Shown here: positions 1-10,673 of the stretch, piece after piece | How positions within the stretch are numbered: the first letter of the stretch is position 1 | How the letters are laid out: every line of letters begins with the position of its first letter | DNA from: Pseudomonas inefficax | Lineage (GTDB): Bacteria; Pseudomonadota; Gammaproteobacteria; Pseudomonadales; Pseudomonadaceae | DNA length: 34,648 nt | Direction of reading: 5' to 3' | NCBI RefSeq assembly: GCF_900277125.1 | Contig: NZ_OPYN01000024.1 | Coordinates: 1 to 34,648, forward strand | The notes under the pieces: model-generated | Told to the model about the DNA's origin: nothing | The model's input: only the letters and a program-made list of their open reading frames with translations | The model's database searches: none | Translations under genes and position numbers: made by a program

Positions 1-229
1 GCTGCGCACCGGGTTCGACGAGCGCACCGTGGTGGTGAAGGCCTTGTCGGTGGTGCGGCGTGGGGCGCCAGAGGCGCAGACGTTGTACGAAGAGACCGAG
101 GACAGCGTGCGTCGGCGTGAGCAGGCGGCGGAACTGCGCAAGGCCGGGGCGATGGGCGTTACCACCGATGGCCGGCCGACCAAGAAGCAGCGGCGGCAGA
201 TTCACCAGTTGCATGGGAGCTTCGACTAG
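1..229 (+). CDS. hslR: Hsp15 (ribosome-associated heat shock protein), C-terminal part
   Basis: The first codon in frame is at position 2 and the gene runs in from outside the window. The visible 75 residues end in a very basic tail (…RPTKKQRRQIHQLHGSFD), with the stretch VVVKALSVVRRGAPEAQTLYEET, which is how Hsp15 proteins continue after their S4 RNA-binding domain. Hsp15 binds free 50S ribosomal subunits that still carry a nascent chain and helps recycle them. The position a little upstream of hslO (Hsp33) fits the order seen in pseudomonads. The S4 domain itself lies outside, so the call rests on the tail and the context. Confidence 0.85.
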   Translation, partial: LRTGFDERTVVVKALSVVRRGAPEAQTLYEETEDSVRRREQAAELRKAGAMGVTTDGRPTKKQRRQIHQLHGSFD

Positions 230-244
230 CCGGGGCCGCTTTGC

Positions 245-350
245 GCCCCATCGCCGCGGTTCGTCGCCACGACAAGCCAGCTCCCACAGGTACTACGCAA
301 GCCCTGAAACTTGTGCAAACCCTGTGGGAGCTGGCTTGCCGGCGATGGGC
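245..350. repeat. Inverted pair of palindromic intergenic repeats
   Basis: Two copies of a repeat containing GCCAGCTCCCACAGG (about 276-290) and its reverse complement (321-335) face each other. The outer flanks GCCCATCGCCG (245-255) and CGGCGATGGGC (340-350) also pair. The element fills the convergent gap between hslR and the PAP2 gene. The unit carries the CTCCCACAGG core that recurs through this window. Confidence 0.8.
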
Positions 351-370
351 TACGCAGTAGCCCCAGGGAT

Positions 371-1165
371 CTAGCGGGTCACCGCCAAGCGCCCGACCAA
401 CGGTAACTTGGCCGCGATCGCGAACAACGGCGCCGTCCAGCGCAGCAGCACCGCACTCCCCTTGGCCGCCAGCGGCGTGTAGCAGCTCCACCCCAGCGCC
501 AGCACCGCCATCAGCAGCCCGCCGATGTAGTCATCCTGCCCCCAGTGGGCACCGGCCACCAGGCGCGGCAACATGAACAATACCGCCAACCCCCAGACCA
601 CCAGGTACTGCACCAGACGGCGGCTGAACACGCTCATGAACAGCGCCCAGACCAGCAACACCGAGGCATGATCCCCCGGGAAACTCTTGCTGGAACGGTC
701 CTTGAGCTCCCAGGCCGCCTCCAGGTCCGGATAATAGTCGCTGAGGTGCACCACCTCGTCGAACATCATCGACGGACTCTTGTGCTGCCAGCCGGCTGCA
801 TCCACCCACTTGGAAAACAGCGCGCGAATCACCACTAAGAGGATTAGCGTGACCAGGAAGCCGAAAAAGGCCTGGCGCACCTGGGTTGCCTTGAACACCC
901 AGTCGCCTCGGATAAGTACTGCCAGAAGGATCAGGCCGACGACGATGTCGAACGGGCGCAGGCTGCCGACAGTCCAGATGTAGCGCCAGGCAGTGTTGTC
1001 GGCTAGCGGCGCATTCAGGCTGTGGAACAGCCATTCGTCGAAAGTCAGGCACAGGATCTGGCCAATGGGCCATAACCAGAAACACAGTAGAGCGATGGGA
1101 AGCAGCGTACAGGCTGCCAATGGCCCCCAGGACCACCTTGCTTGGAACAGTGGTCGATTGTCCAT
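371..1165 (-). CDS. PAP2-superfamily membrane phosphatase/phosphotransferase (LpxT-like)
   Basis: A 264-residue inner-membrane protein with about six hydrophobic segments. The PAP2 signature is visible: KSFPGDHAS corresponds to the central S/P-G-H motif, and LPRLVAGAHWGQDD carries the Arg, His and Asp of the third motif. The first motif (K-x6-RP) is only loosely represented, by KDRSSKSFPGDH and its upstream residues. Family members remove or transfer phosphate from lipid substrates such as undecaprenyl diphosphate, phosphatidylglycerol phosphate or lipid A. The arrangement resembles the LpxT lipid A phosphotransferase group, but substrate cannot be fixed from sequence. The start at 1165 has an AGAGGT ribosome binding site. 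It is divergent from hslO. Confidence 0.75.
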   Translation of the reverse strand: MDNRPLFQARWSWGPLAACTLLPIALLCFWLWPIGQILCLTFDEWLFHSLNAPLADNTAWRYIWTVGSLRPFDIVVGLILLAVLIRGDWVFKATQVRQAFFGFLVTLILLVVIRALFSKWVDAAGWQHKSPSMMFDEVVHLSDYYPDLEAAWELKDRSSKSFPGDHASVLLVWALFMSVFSRRLVQYLVVWGLAVLFMLPRLVAGAHWGQDDYIGGLLMAVLALGWSCYTPLAAKGSAVLLRWTAPLFAIAAKLPLVGRLAVTR

Positions 1166-1285
1166 AAAATACCTCTATTGCAAACAGGAATCGGAGCGCC
1201 TTGTGAGCGCTCTGTCATGGGGTTCTCGCTTGTTTTCGACAACCCTTGTAACCATTTTGTCATCATTTTCAGATAGCCAAAACCT

Positions 1286-2185
1286 ATGAGCGATTTGCCT
1301 GATACCGATTTCACCCAACGTTTCATCTTCGACGAGCGCGATGTGCGCGGCGAGTGGGTGTCTCTCGATGACAGCTACGCCGCGGTGCTGGCGCGTCATG
1401 AGTACCCGCAGCCGGTGCAGGCACTGCTGGGCGAGCTGATGGCCGCCACCGCCTTGCTGGTCGGGGCGCTGAAGTTCGACGGCCTGCTGATTCTGCAGGC
1501 GCGCTCTGCCGGGCCGATCCCGCTGCTGATGGTCGAATGCTCCGGCGATCGCGATATCCGCGGCATGGCCCGTTATGAAGCGGACCAGATTCCGGCGGAT
1601 GCGACCCTGTCGCAGCTGATGCCCGACGGCCACCTGACCTTGACCATCGATCCGGTCAAGGGCCAGCGCTATCAGGGCACCGTCGATCTCGACGGCGCCA
1701 CCCTGTCGGAGTGCTTCACCAACTACTTCGTTCAGTCGCAACAGCTCAACACGCGCTTCTGGCTCAACGCCGAAGGCGGCAAGGCCCGTGGCCTGCTGCT
1801 GCAGCAACTGCCGCGCGATCGCCAGCCGGACGATGAAGAGCGTGAAGAAAGCTGGCAGCACGTTGTGGCATTGGCCACCACGCTCAAGGCTGATGAGTGG
1901 ACGCTGGACAACGAAACCCTGCTGCATCGCCTGTACCACGAAGACGCCGTGCGTCTGTTCGATATTCAGCCGCTGCGCTTCAATTGCAGCTGCTCGCGCG
2001 AACGTTCCGGCAATGCGCTGGTCAGTTTGGGCGAGCACGACGCCAAGGCGCTGGTGGAAGAATGCGGCGGGCAGGTGGAGATCGATTGCCAGTTCTGCAA
2101 TGAGCGCTATTTCTTCGACGCCAGCGATGTGGCGCAATTGTTTGCCGGTGGCGGTACTGACGTAGCCTCAGAAACTCGTCACTGA
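1286..2185 (+). CDS. hslO: Hsp33 redox-regulated chaperone
   Basis: A 299-residue cytoplasmic holdase chaperone that is switched on by oxidation. The zinc-binding redox switch is intact near the C terminus: CSC at about residues 233-235 in [13 protein letters not shown], then CQFC in [13 protein letters not shown] about 30 residues later. This is the family pattern CxC-x27-32-CxxC. When the zinc is lost under peroxide or hypochlorite stress, the linker unfolds and the protein binds unfolding clients. Length and the N-terminal start ([19 protein letters not shown]) are normal for the family. It follows hslR with the PAP2 gene inserted on the opposite strand. A strong hairpin plus T-run follows the gene. 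Confidence 0.96.
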   Translation: MSDLPDTDFTQRFIFDERDVRGEWVSLDDSYAAVLARHEYPQPVQALLGELMAATALLVGALKFDGLLILQARSAGPIPLLMVECSGDRDIRGMARYEADQIPADATLSQLMPDGHLTLTIDPVKGQRYQGTVDLDGATLSECFTNYFVQSQQLNTRFWLNAEGGKARGLLLQQLPRDRQPDDEEREESWQHVVALATTLKADEWTLDNETLLHRLYHEDAVRLFDIQPLRFNCSCSRERSGNALVSLGEHDAKALVEECGGQVEIDCQFCNERYFFDASDVAQLFAGGGTDVASETRH

Positions 2186-2206
2186 AACGTTTAACTACAG
2201 GACAAT

Positions 2207-2259
2207 CTCCTGTCGAATTGCGCAAAAGCGCAGTTCTGACAGGAGGGGCCTACTTTTTT
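2207..2259 (+). terminator. Long hairpin with T-run after hslO
   Basis: CTCCTGTC (2207-2214) pairs with GACAGGAG (2238-2245). The helix continues inward through GAATTGCGC and GCGCAGTTC around an AAAA loop, giving about 17 bp with one bulged base. A run of seven T follows at 2253-2259, after an eight-base gap. It probably terminates hslO, although the gap to the T-run is longer than usual. It also lies in the leader region of pckA. Confidence 0.65.
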
Positions 2260-2364
2260 TGGGCGTTTCTGGCATAATCCGGCCACTTTTTTCGCTGTAG
2301 TAGTTTTTTTGAGACAACTACAAAACGTTTGGAGCACTCGGCCTCGGGCCGGATGGGGTATCTC

Positions 2365-3906
2365 ATGACGCAAGCCAACAACACCGTGTACACCGACCTG
2401 AGCGTCGATGAGCTGGTAAAAGAAGCGCTGCAACGCGGTGAAGGCGTACTAGCCGATACTGGCGCACTGGTCGTGGAGACTGGTCACCGTACTGGCCGTT
2501 CGCCGGCTGACCGTTTCATCGTCGAAGAGCCTTCCACCCAGGACGCCATCGCCTGGGGCCCGATCAACCGCAAGTTCCCGGCCGACAAGTTCGATGCCCT
2601 GTGGGCTCGCGTCGAGGCGTTCAACAACGCCCAGGATCACTTCGTTTCCTACGTTCACGTAGGGGCGGCCGCCGAGCACTACCTGCCGGTCAAGATGACC
2701 ACCCAGACTGCCTGGCAGAACCTGTTCGGTCGTTGCCTGTTCATCAACCCGGAGCAGTACAACCCGGCTGGCCGTGGCGAGTGGCAGGTCCTCAACGTCG
2801 CCAACTTCGTGTGCGAGCCTGAGCGTGACGGCACCAACTCCGATGGTTGCGTGATCATCAACTTCGCCCAGAAGAAGGTGCTGATCGCTGGCATGCGCTA
2901 CGCCGGCGAAATGAAGAAAGCCATGTTCTCGGTGCAGAACTTCCTGCTGCCGGCTGCCGACGTACTGCCGATGCACTGCGCCGCCAACATCGGCGAAGCA
3001 GGCGATGTGACCCTGTTCTTCGGCCTTTCCGGTACCGGCAAGACCACCCTGTCGGCCGACGAAAGCCGTTACCTGATCGGTGACGACGAGCACGGCTGGG
3101 GCGAGGGCGTGGTCTTCAACATCGAAGGCGGCTGCTACGCCAAGTGCATCGACTTGTCCGAAAAGAACGAGCCGGTCATCTGGAAAGCCATCAAGCATGG
3201 CGCCGTGCTGGAAAATGTCGTTCTCGACGCCAACAAGCACGCCGACTACAGCGACGTCAGCCTGACCCAGAACAGCCGTGCGGCCTACCCGCTGGAGCAC
3301 GTTGCCAAGCGTTCCGAAGCGAACCTGGGCGGCGAGCCGAACGCAGTCATCTTCCTGACCTGCGACCTGACTGGCGTTCTGCCTCCGGTTTCGATCCTGA
3401 ACAACGAACAGGCGGCCTACCACTTCCTGTCCGGCTACACCGCGCTGGTCGGTTCCACCGAAATGGGTTCGGGCAGCGGCATCAAGTCGACCTTCTCCAC
3501 CTGCTTCGGCGCCCCGTTCTTCCCGCGCCCGGCTGGCGAGTACGCCGAACTGCTGATCAAGCGTATCAAGGGCTTCGACTCGAAGGTCTACCTGGTCAAC
3601 ACCGGCTGGACCGGCGGTGGCTACGGCGTTGGCAAGCGCTTCAGCATCCCGACCACCCGTGCCGTGATCGCTGCGATCCAGAGCGGCGCGCTGATCGGCG
3701 CTGAAACCGAACACCTGGACATCATCAACCTGGATGTGCCCAAGGCCGTTCCGGGCGTTGATACCGAGCTGCTCAACCCGCGCACCAACTGGGCTGACAA
3801 GGCTGCCTACGACGAGGCCGCCAAAGGCCTGGCCAAGCTGTTCATCGAAAACTTCAAGAAGTTCGAAGTTTCCGACGCTATCAAGGCCGCTGGCCCGCAG
3901 CTGTAA
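2365..3906 (+). CDS. pckA: Phosphoenolpyruvate carboxykinase (ATP)
   Basis: A 513-residue enzyme converting oxaloacetate and ATP to phosphoenolpyruvate, CO2 and ADP, the entry step of gluconeogenesis from organic acids. The P-loop [11 protein letters not shown] lies near residue 220, preceded by the substrate-site region (TGRSPADRF near the N terminus) and followed by [25 protein letters not shown] with the metal and nucleotide ligands. I place the start at 2365 (ATGACGCAAGCC), not at the in-frame ATG at 2329, because GGATGGGG lies six bases upstream and the length then matches the family. A CATAAT hexamer at 2272-2277 may be the -10. The gene ends in a clear intrinsic terminator and stands alone. 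Confidence 0.97.
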   Translation: MTQANNTVYTDLSVDELVKEALQRGEGVLADTGALVVETGHRTGRSPADRFIVEEPSTQDAIAWGPINRKFPADKFDALWARVEAFNNAQDHFVSYVHVGAAAEHYLPVKMTTQTAWQNLFGRCLFINPEQYNPAGRGEWQVLNVANFVCEPERDGTNSDGCVIINFAQKKVLIAGMRYAGEMKKAMFSVQNFLLPAADVLPMHCAANIGEAGDVTLFFGLSGTGKTTLSADESRYLIGDDEHGWGEGVVFNIEGGCYAKCIDLSEKNEPVIWKAIKHGAVLENVVLDANKHADYSDVSLTQNSRAAYPLEHVAKRSEANLGGEPNAVIFLTCDLTGVLPPVSILNNEQAAYHFLSGYTALVGSTEMGSGSGIKSTFSTCFGAPFFPRPAGEYAELLIKRIKGFDSKVYLVNTGWTGGGYGVGKRFSIPTTRAVIAAIQSGALIGAETEHLDIINLDVPKAVPGVDTELLNPRTNWADKAAYDEAAKGLAKLFIENFKKFEVSDAIKAAGPQL

Positions 3907-3926
3907 GCTGACCCGCCCGCAACGAG

Positions 3927-3957
3927 AAAGCCGCCCCTTTGGGCGGCTTTTTTTTTT
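3927..3957 (+). terminator. Intrinsic terminator of pckA
   Basis: AAAGCCGCCC (3927-3936) and GGGCGGCTTT (3941-3950) form a perfect 10-bp stem with a CTTT loop, followed by a further seven T. Confidence 0.95.
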
Positions 3958-3977
3958 CTGTGAACCAGCGCCGTCAT

Positions 3978-4094
3978 TGTGGGAGCGGCCTTGTGTCGCG
4001 AAAGGGGTGCGAAGCGCCCCCAGGGAATTGAGCATCACGCTGATATTGCCGGGGCCGCTTTGCGGCCCTTTCGCGACACAAGGCCGCTCCCACA
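3978..4094. repeat. Inverted pair of palindromic intergenic repeats
   Basis: TGTGGGAGCGGCCTTGTGTC at the left end and its reverse complement at the right end face each other, each followed inward by a CGCGAAAGG segment and a GC-rich palindrome. The same family recurs at 11503-11622, 21725-21825 and 23634-23750. Confidence 0.85.
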
Positions 4095-4169
4095 GGGGAT
4101 CGCAGGCAGCGAAAATCCGTTTTTTCTGTTTCACTGTCAGCATCCATTGCGAAGACAAGAGCCAGCCAG

Positions 4170-4610
4170 ATGACCGAATCCCCTCAGCGCACTGCCTTCT
4201 CCCACTTCCACCCCATCCTCACCCGTCCCCAGGACAACGACCTGAACGGCCACATTGCCGGTGCCACTGTGCACGGCTTCTTCGAAACCGCCATCCAGGC
4301 GTTCCTTGTCGAACAGGCCGAACTGGAACTGCGTGACGGCGAGCTGGCGGCCTTCGTGGTCAGTTCGGCGGCGGATTTCTACGCGCTGCCAGGCTTTCCG
4401 GACGTGCTGGAAGTGGGGCTGGGGGTGGCGCGCCTGGCGGGCAGCACGGTGGAGTACCGCCTGGCCCTGTTCCGCCCAGGGGAGCCGGAGGCGTGTGCGG
4501 CAGGCACGGTGGTGCAGGTGTTCATCGAACGGGCCAGCGGCCGGCCAGTGGCATTGCCAGAGACGCTGCAGGTGATCCTGTCTGGTGTCCTGCTGGAACC
4601 GCAGGCATGA
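4170..4610 (+). CDS. Acyl-CoA thioesterase-like hotdog protein
   Basis: A 146-residue protein with the layout of the 4-hydroxybenzoyl-CoA thioesterase family. RPQDNDLNGHIAGATVHGFFETA near residues 19-41 corresponds to the usual D-x-D-x-x-G-H-V-N-N-x-x-Y-x-x-x-x-E catalytic helix start, although the common HVNN/Y core has changed to HIAGATVHGF. The rest of the protein (VEYRLALFRPGEPEACAAGTVVQVFIE) fits the strands of a hotdog fold. Such enzymes hydrolyse acyl-CoA thioesters in the cytoplasm; the substrate is unknown. No obvious operon partner: it faces the glycine-zipper gene across a shared terminator. Confidence 0.75.
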   Translation: MTESPQRTAFSHFHPILTRPQDNDLNGHIAGATVHGFFETAIQAFLVEQAELELRDGELAAFVVSSAADFYALPGFPDVLEVGLGVARLAGSTVEYRLALFRPGEPEACAAGTVVQVFIERASGRPVALPETLQVILSGVLLEPQA

Positions 4611-4640
4611 AAAAGCCCCGCTGGCAGGTGCGGGGCTTTT
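4611..4640. terminator. Bidirectional terminator between the thioesterase and glycine-zipper genes
   Basis: AAAAGCCCCGC (4611-4621) and GCGGGGCTTTT (4630-4640) form a perfect 11-bp stem with an eight-base loop. A-tracts on one side and T-tracts on the other let it serve both convergent genes. Confidence 0.9.
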
Positions 4641-4665
4641 GTTGCCGGGGCAAGGCCCTCAGGCG

Positions 4666-5148
4666 TTAGTCGCGCCAGTGGCGCTTGTGCTTGCGATGGC
4701 CGTAGTGGTGGCCACGATCCCAGTGGCGACGGTCGTCGTCATAACCACGACGGTAGCGGCGGCCTTCGTGGTAATCGTCTCTGTCGGCCTCTTTACCCAT
4801 GTAGTTACCCAGTGCGCCACCGGCGCCACCGCCGGCTGCCGCGCCAATGTAGCTACCGGTAGTACCGCCCACGGAGCGGCCGACCACGTTGCCGCCTGCG
4901 GCGCCCAATGCGCCACCGATGGCTGCCTCACCACGCTGGTGCTTGTTGGCACCGACCGCACTGCCAGCTGCGCCGCCCAGGCCAGCACCGATCGCGCCGC
5001 CTGTGCTACCACCAATGGACTGGCCTACGACAGAGCCCAGTACCCCACCCAATGCGCCGCCAATGCCGGCCTCGGTGGTGCCGCCTGCCATGGCAACGCC
5101 GCTGAGCAAGCTGAAAGACAACAACAGTATCGAGGAGTACTTCTTCAT
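4666..5148 (-). CDS. Glycine-zipper exported protein
   Basis: A 160-residue protein beginning MKKYSSILLLSFSLLSGVAMAGG, a clear signal peptide with an AMA cleavage site. The mature part is nearly all glycine zipper repeats (GxxxG, as in GIGGALGGVLGSVVGQSIGG), of the kind that pack helices in membranes. The C-terminal 40 residues are charged and His/Arg/Asp-rich (DRDDYHEGRRYRRGYDDD…). Such proteins are placed in the periplasm or outer membrane, but no definite function is known. I chose the start at 5148 because the upstream in-frame extension lacks a signal peptide and a GAGG sequence lies upstream. Both strands are open here because of GC skew; the reverse frame is the one with signal peptide sense. 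Confidence 0.85.
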   Translation of the reverse strand: MKKYSSILLLSFSLLSGVAMAGGTTEAGIGGALGGVLGSVVGQSIGGSTGGAIGAGLGGAAGSAVGANKHQRGEAAIGGALGAAGGNVVGRSVGGTTGSYIGAAAGGGAGGALGNYMGKEADRDDYHEGRRYRRGYDDDRRHWDRGHHYGHRKHKRHWRD

Positions 5149-5259
5149 CAAGAGAGCCTCATAAGGATGACGAGGCGATTTTTGAGCCTTACAGGCGCGC
5201 CTGGCAACGGAAATCCGACGAGTAACACGAGTTGTACACAATTCTCTAACTTACTGTAT

Positions 5260-5340
5260 TTACTGTGAAACTTTATCGTTTTTTCGCTGTCTTAGACTTT
5301 TATGACGAAGCCCTGAACCACATTGGAACAGGGCTTTTTT
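5260..5340 (+). ncRNA. Candidate small RNA ending in an orphan intrinsic terminator
   Basis: AAGCCCTG (5308-5315) pairs with CAGGGCTT (5329-5336), and T's continue to 5340, giving a forward-strand terminator. No forward gene ends before it: the nearest left gene is on the reverse strand and starts at 5148. About 50 bases upstream TTGTAC and TGTATT are spaced by 17 bases, a weak promoter that would start a transcript of about 80 nt. This is an inference from sites only; I do not recognise the RNA. Confidence 0.35.
5308..5340 (+). terminator. Intrinsic terminator with no upstream forward gene
   Basis: Eight-bp stem (AAGCCCTG/CAGGGCTT) with a 13-base loop and a T-run. In the reverse direction there is no T-run, so it acts for the forward strand only. 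Confidence 0.8.
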
Positions 5341-5367
5341 GATTTTTGCGTAGGGGCTTCCGGCCTC

Positions 5368-5449
5368 TTCGCGGGTAAACCCGCTCCCACAGGGATACTA
5401 CCAGTCTCAGTCCTTGAGTTGCCTCTGTGGGAGCGGGTTTACCCGCGAA
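5368..5449. repeat. Inverted pair of REP-like elements
   Basis: TTCGCGGGTAAACCCGCTCC followed by CACAG, and the reverse complement at 5424-5449. This matches the 35-bp REP type described for P. putida (internal GCGGG/CCCGC palindrome followed by TCCCACAG). The pair lies at the 3' end of the formate dehydrogenase gene. Confidence 0.85.
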
Positions 5450-5465
5450 GAACCCAACACCTTTC

Positions 5466-7811
<2,346 letters not shown>

Positions 7812-7816
7812 GACTG

Positions 7817-8647
7817 TTACGACTCCGCCGCTGGGCTGTAGACCCGCGGTGCACTGTGCTTGGGCAGATGGATAAGGTTGAGGTTGTGCTTGCGCGCCCA
7901 TTGCAGGGCAAGGCCGGTGGGCGCCGACAGGCTGACAAGGGTCTGGATGCCGGCCCGCAGCACCTTCTGGATCAGCTCCAGGCTGCAGCGGCTGGTGACG
8001 ATGGCCAGGCCGCCCTGGCTGTCGATGCCCTGGCGCAGCAAGGCGCCGATCAGCTTGTCGAGGGCGTTGTGCCGGCCGATGTCTTCGCGGCCGAGCAGCA
8101 GTTCGCCGTGGCGGTCCATGAACAGCGCCGCATGCACCGCGCCGCAGTGCTGGCCGAGGGGCTGGAAGGCATCGATGCGCTCACGCAGGCCGACCAGCCA
8201 TTGCGCCGGTGGCAAGGGCGCACCAGGCAGTTTGGCCAGCTCTGGTAGTGCCTGCTCCAGCGCTTCGACCCCGCACAGGCCGCAACCACTGGTGCCGGCC
8301 AGCTGGCGGCGCTGGTTTTTCAGGTTCCAGAACGCACGGCTGGAAATCTCCAGGTCGGCATACATTGCCGAGCCGCTGCCGGAGAGTTTCAGGTCGTAGA
8401 TTTCCGTGGTGCCTTCCACTATGCCGCTGCCGACACTGAAGCCGACGGCGAAGTCTTCCAGGTCGGTGGGGCTGACCAGCATCACCGCCTGGTTCAGGCC
8501 GTTGTAGACAATGGCCAGGGCCACTTCTTCGGCCAAGGGCGTGCTGTCGCGCCTGGCGTCGCTGAGCTGGACGTAATCGTAGGTGTTGCTGGCGGCGGGC
8601 ATGGACAAGGGCGATGAGGCCGCGCAGACCGGAGGCTTGCTTTTCAT
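7817..8647 (-). CDS. fdhD: Formate dehydrogenase accessory sulfurtransferase FdhD
   Basis: A 276-residue protein. FdhD passes sulfur from the cysteine desulfurase IscS to the molybdenum cofactor of formate dehydrogenases, which they need for activity. The redox-active pair is visible as CGLC in GTSGCGLCGVEAL near residue 121, and the cofactor-binding region follows (LGREDIGRHNALDKLIGALL and VTSRCSLELIQKVLRAGI). It is first in a two-gene operon with the FdhF/YdeP-like enzyme immediately downstream, which is its likely client. Confidence 0.95.
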   Translation of the reverse strand: MKSKPPVCAASSPLSMPAASNTYDYVQLSDARRDSTPLAEEVALAIVYNGLNQAVMLVSPTDLEDFAVGFSVGSGIVEGTTEIYDLKLSGSGSAMYADLEISSRAFWNLKNQRRQLAGTSGCGLCGVEALEQALPELAKLPGAPLPPAQWLVGLRERIDAFQPLGQHCGAVHAALFMDRHGELLLGREDIGRHNALDKLIGALLRQGIDSQGGLAIVTSRCSLELIQKVLRAGIQTLVSLSAPTGLALQWARKHNLNLIHLPKHSAPRVYSPAAES

Positions 8648-8827
8648 CGGGGCGATATCGGGCTATCGGCAGCTCTTTGATAGCACAAGCCTAGGCGTGT
8701 GGGCCGGCGGCGTCTAATCGCTAGGGTCTATGCCTTGATAGACCGCGTCGATTGGTCGCACGGGGGCGCAAGGGGAAAAGCTGGCCTAGACTGCTGTGTC
8801 CAAGGTTTCGTCAACAAGGAGAGCGCT

Positions 8828-9268
8828 ATGAGCTTGTTCAGTTTCGTCAAGGAAGCGGGCGAGAAGTTGATCGACCTGCTGACCCCCGGCAATGCCAATG
8901 CCGAAGAGCAGCTGAAGAAACACGTGGAAAGTGTCGGCTTGGGCAACCCGAACATCACGGCCACTGTAGAGGGTGACACGATCATCCTCAAGGGGGAGGT
9001 GGCCAGCCAGGAGGAGAAGGAGAAGATCATCCTGGCGGCGGGCAACATCGCCGGGGTTGCCAACGTCGATGACCAGATCACCGTGACCGGGCCGGTAGCC
9101 CAGGCCGCGCGGTTCGTGACGGTGGAGAAGGGCGATACGTTGAGCGCCATTTCGAAGAAGGTGTATGGCGACCCCAACAAGTACCAGAAGATCTTCGAGG
9201 CCAACAAACCGATGCTCAAGCACCCGGACAAGATCTACCCGGGGCAGGTGTTGCGTATTCCTGACTGA
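8828..9268 (+). CDS. kbp: BON-LysM protein (Kbp/YgaU type)
   Basis: A 147-residue protein. Residues about 20-90 form a BON domain (ITATVEGDTIILKGEVASQEEKEKIILAAGNIAGVANVDDQI) and residues about 97-146 a LysM domain (FVTVEKGDTLSAISKKVYGDPNKYQKIFEANKPMLKHPDKIYPGQVLRIP). This is the exact layout of E. coli Kbp (YgaU), a cytoplasmic potassium-binding protein needed for growth at high potassium. No signal peptide is seen, which fits. The start at 8828 has AAGGAGAG seven bases upstream. Confidence 0.92.
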   Translation: MSLFSFVKEAGEKLIDLLTPGNANAEEQLKKHVESVGLGNPNITATVEGDTIILKGEVASQEEKEKIILAAGNIAGVANVDDQITVTGPVAQAARFVTVEKGDTLSAISKKVYGDPNKYQKIFEANKPMLKHPDKIYPGQVLRIPD

Positions 9269-9291
9269 TCTCTGCAGCCTGGCCCGGCCTC

Positions 9292-9372
9292 TTCGCGGGC
9301 TCGCCCGCTCCCACAGGGATCGCACACAGTTCAGACCTGTGGTGATCCTGTGGGAGCGGGCAAGCCCGCGAA
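9292..9372. repeat. Inverted pair of REP-like elements
   Basis: TTCGCGGGCTCGCCCGCTCC (from 9292) plus CACAGG faces its inverted partner ending GCGGGCAAGCCCGCGAA at 9372. It lies in the convergent gap between the Kbp and YrfG genes, with the repeat ending eight bases before the yrfG stop. Confidence 0.85.
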
Positions 9373-9379
9373 TGGGGCG

Positions 9380-10042
9380 TCACAGGCCGACCAATAGCTC
9401 CCGGTAATCCTCGACCGCCGCAAACTCTTCGGTATCCCGCGGCCCTGCCTGGCTATCCGGCTGGCGCACCGCCAGCAGGTGCCCCACGCCAAACCGCCGC
9501 GCACTGCGCAGAATCGCTAGGGTGTCGTCGATGAACAGGCTGCGCTCTGGCTCAAAGCCGATGTCGGCCTGAAGTGCATCCCAAAACTGCGGGCTTTCCT
9601 TCGGGTAGCCATAGTCATGCGAGCTGATCAGCCGTTCGAAATACGGCGCCAACTCCACCCGCTCCAGCTTCAGGGACAGCGAATCCCGGTGCGCATTGGT
9701 GATCATCACCACGCGCTTGCCCGCGTTGCGGATAGCTGCCAGGAAGGTATCGGCATCCGGGCGCAGGGCGATCAGGTCGGCGATTTCCTGTTTCAGCTCG
9801 CGGATCGGCAGCCGCAGTTCGCGGCTCCAGAAGTCCAGGCAATACCAGTTCAGCGTGCCGGCATTGCGTTCGAACAGCGGCTGCAGCTCCATTTCCGCCA
9901 TGGCCCGGCTCACCCCGTGCAGCTCGGCATAGCGCTGGGGCAGGTGCTCCAGCCAGAAGCGGTTGTCGTAATGCAGGTCAAGCAGGGTGCCATCCATGTC
10001 CAGCAGGACGGTATCGATGGCAGACCAGGGAAGAACAGGCAT
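9380..10042 (-). CDS. yrfG: HAD-family GMP/IMP nucleotidase YrfG
   Basis: A 220-residue HAD-superfamily hydrolase. Motif I is VLLDMDGTLLDL near residue 14, with the nucleophile and acid Asp pair. Motif II is VVMITNAH, the motif III Lys is in YGYPKESPQFW, and motif IV is SLFIDDTLAILRSA. YrfG dephosphorylates GMP and IMP. The start at 10042 (MPVLPWSAIDTV) is chosen because the upstream extension has no HAD sequence and would run through the nudE promoter. It is divergent from nudE with a 64-bp gap. Confidence 0.9.
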   Translation of the reverse strand: MPVLPWSAIDTVLLDMDGTLLDLHYDNRFWLEHLPQRYAELHGVSRAMAEMELQPLFERNAGTLNWYCLDFWSRELRLPIRELKQEIADLIALRPDADTFLAAIRNAGKRVVMITNAHRDSLSLKLERVELAPYFERLISSHDYGYPKESPQFWDALQADIGFEPERSLFIDDTLAILRSARRFGVGHLLAVRQPDSQAGPRDTEEFAAVEDYRELLVGL

Positions 10043-10106
10043 GGGAAACTCTCGATCAGTCGGCAAGCCACGGTATAGTAACCCGTTCACGCCAAGGAGC
10101 CGCCCC

Positions 10107-10673
10107 ATGCGCCAGAAACCCACCGTCCTCAGCCGCGAAATCGTCGCCAGCAGCCGCCTGTTTCGCGTCGAAGCCGTGCAATTGCGCTTCAGCAATGGCA
10201 ACGAGCGTACCTACGAGCGCCTGGTGGGCCGGGGAAATGGCTACGGCGCGGTCATGATCGTGGCCATGCTCGATGCCGAGCACGCGGTGCTGGTGGAGGA
10301 ATACTGCGGTGGCACCGACGAATACGAGCTGTCGTTGCCCAAGGGCCTGATCGAGCCGGGCGAGGACGTGCTGGCGGCGGCCGACCGGGAGCTCAAGGAG
10401 GAAGCCGGTTTTGGCGCGCGCCAGCTGGAGCACCTGACCGAGCTGTCGCTGTCGCCGGGCTACATGAGCCAGAAGATCCAGGTGGTGCTGGCCAGCGACC
10501 TTTACGAGGAGCGCCTGGAAGGCGACGAGCCGGAGCCGATGCGGGTCGACAAGGTCAACCTGCGCGAACTCTCGGCCTTGGCCATGCACCCGCAGTTCAC
10601 CGAAGGCCGGGCGCTGGCGGCGCTGTACCTGGCCCGTGACCTGCTGATTCAGCGTGGGCTGCTGGAAGCATGA
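10107..10673 (+). CDS. nudE: ADP compounds hydrolase NudE
   Basis: A 188-residue Nudix hydrolase. The full Nudix box is present: GLIEPGEDVLAAADRELKEEAGF (G-x5-E-x7-R-E-x2-E-E-x-G), with the REx2EE metal ligands. NudE enzymes cleave ADP-ribose, NADH and Ap3A/Ap2A. The start at 10107 has AAGGAG upstream. The stop codon overlaps the cysQ start as ATGA, so the two are translationally coupled. Confidence 0.93.
   Translation: MRQKPTVLSREIVASSRLFRVEAVQLRFSNGNERTYERLVGRGNGYGAVMIVAMLDAEHAVLVEEYCGGTDEYELSLPKGLIEPGEDVLAAADRELKEEAGFGARQLEHLTELSLSPGYMSQKIQVVLASDLYEERLEGDEPEPMRVDKVNLRELSALAMHPQFTEGRALAALYLARDLLIQRGLLEA

Noticed and set aside
2449..4158. 569-residue reverse-strand frame over pckA
   Set aside because: It is a shadow of pckA caused by high GC; the forward frame carries all PckA motifs and a ribosome binding site.
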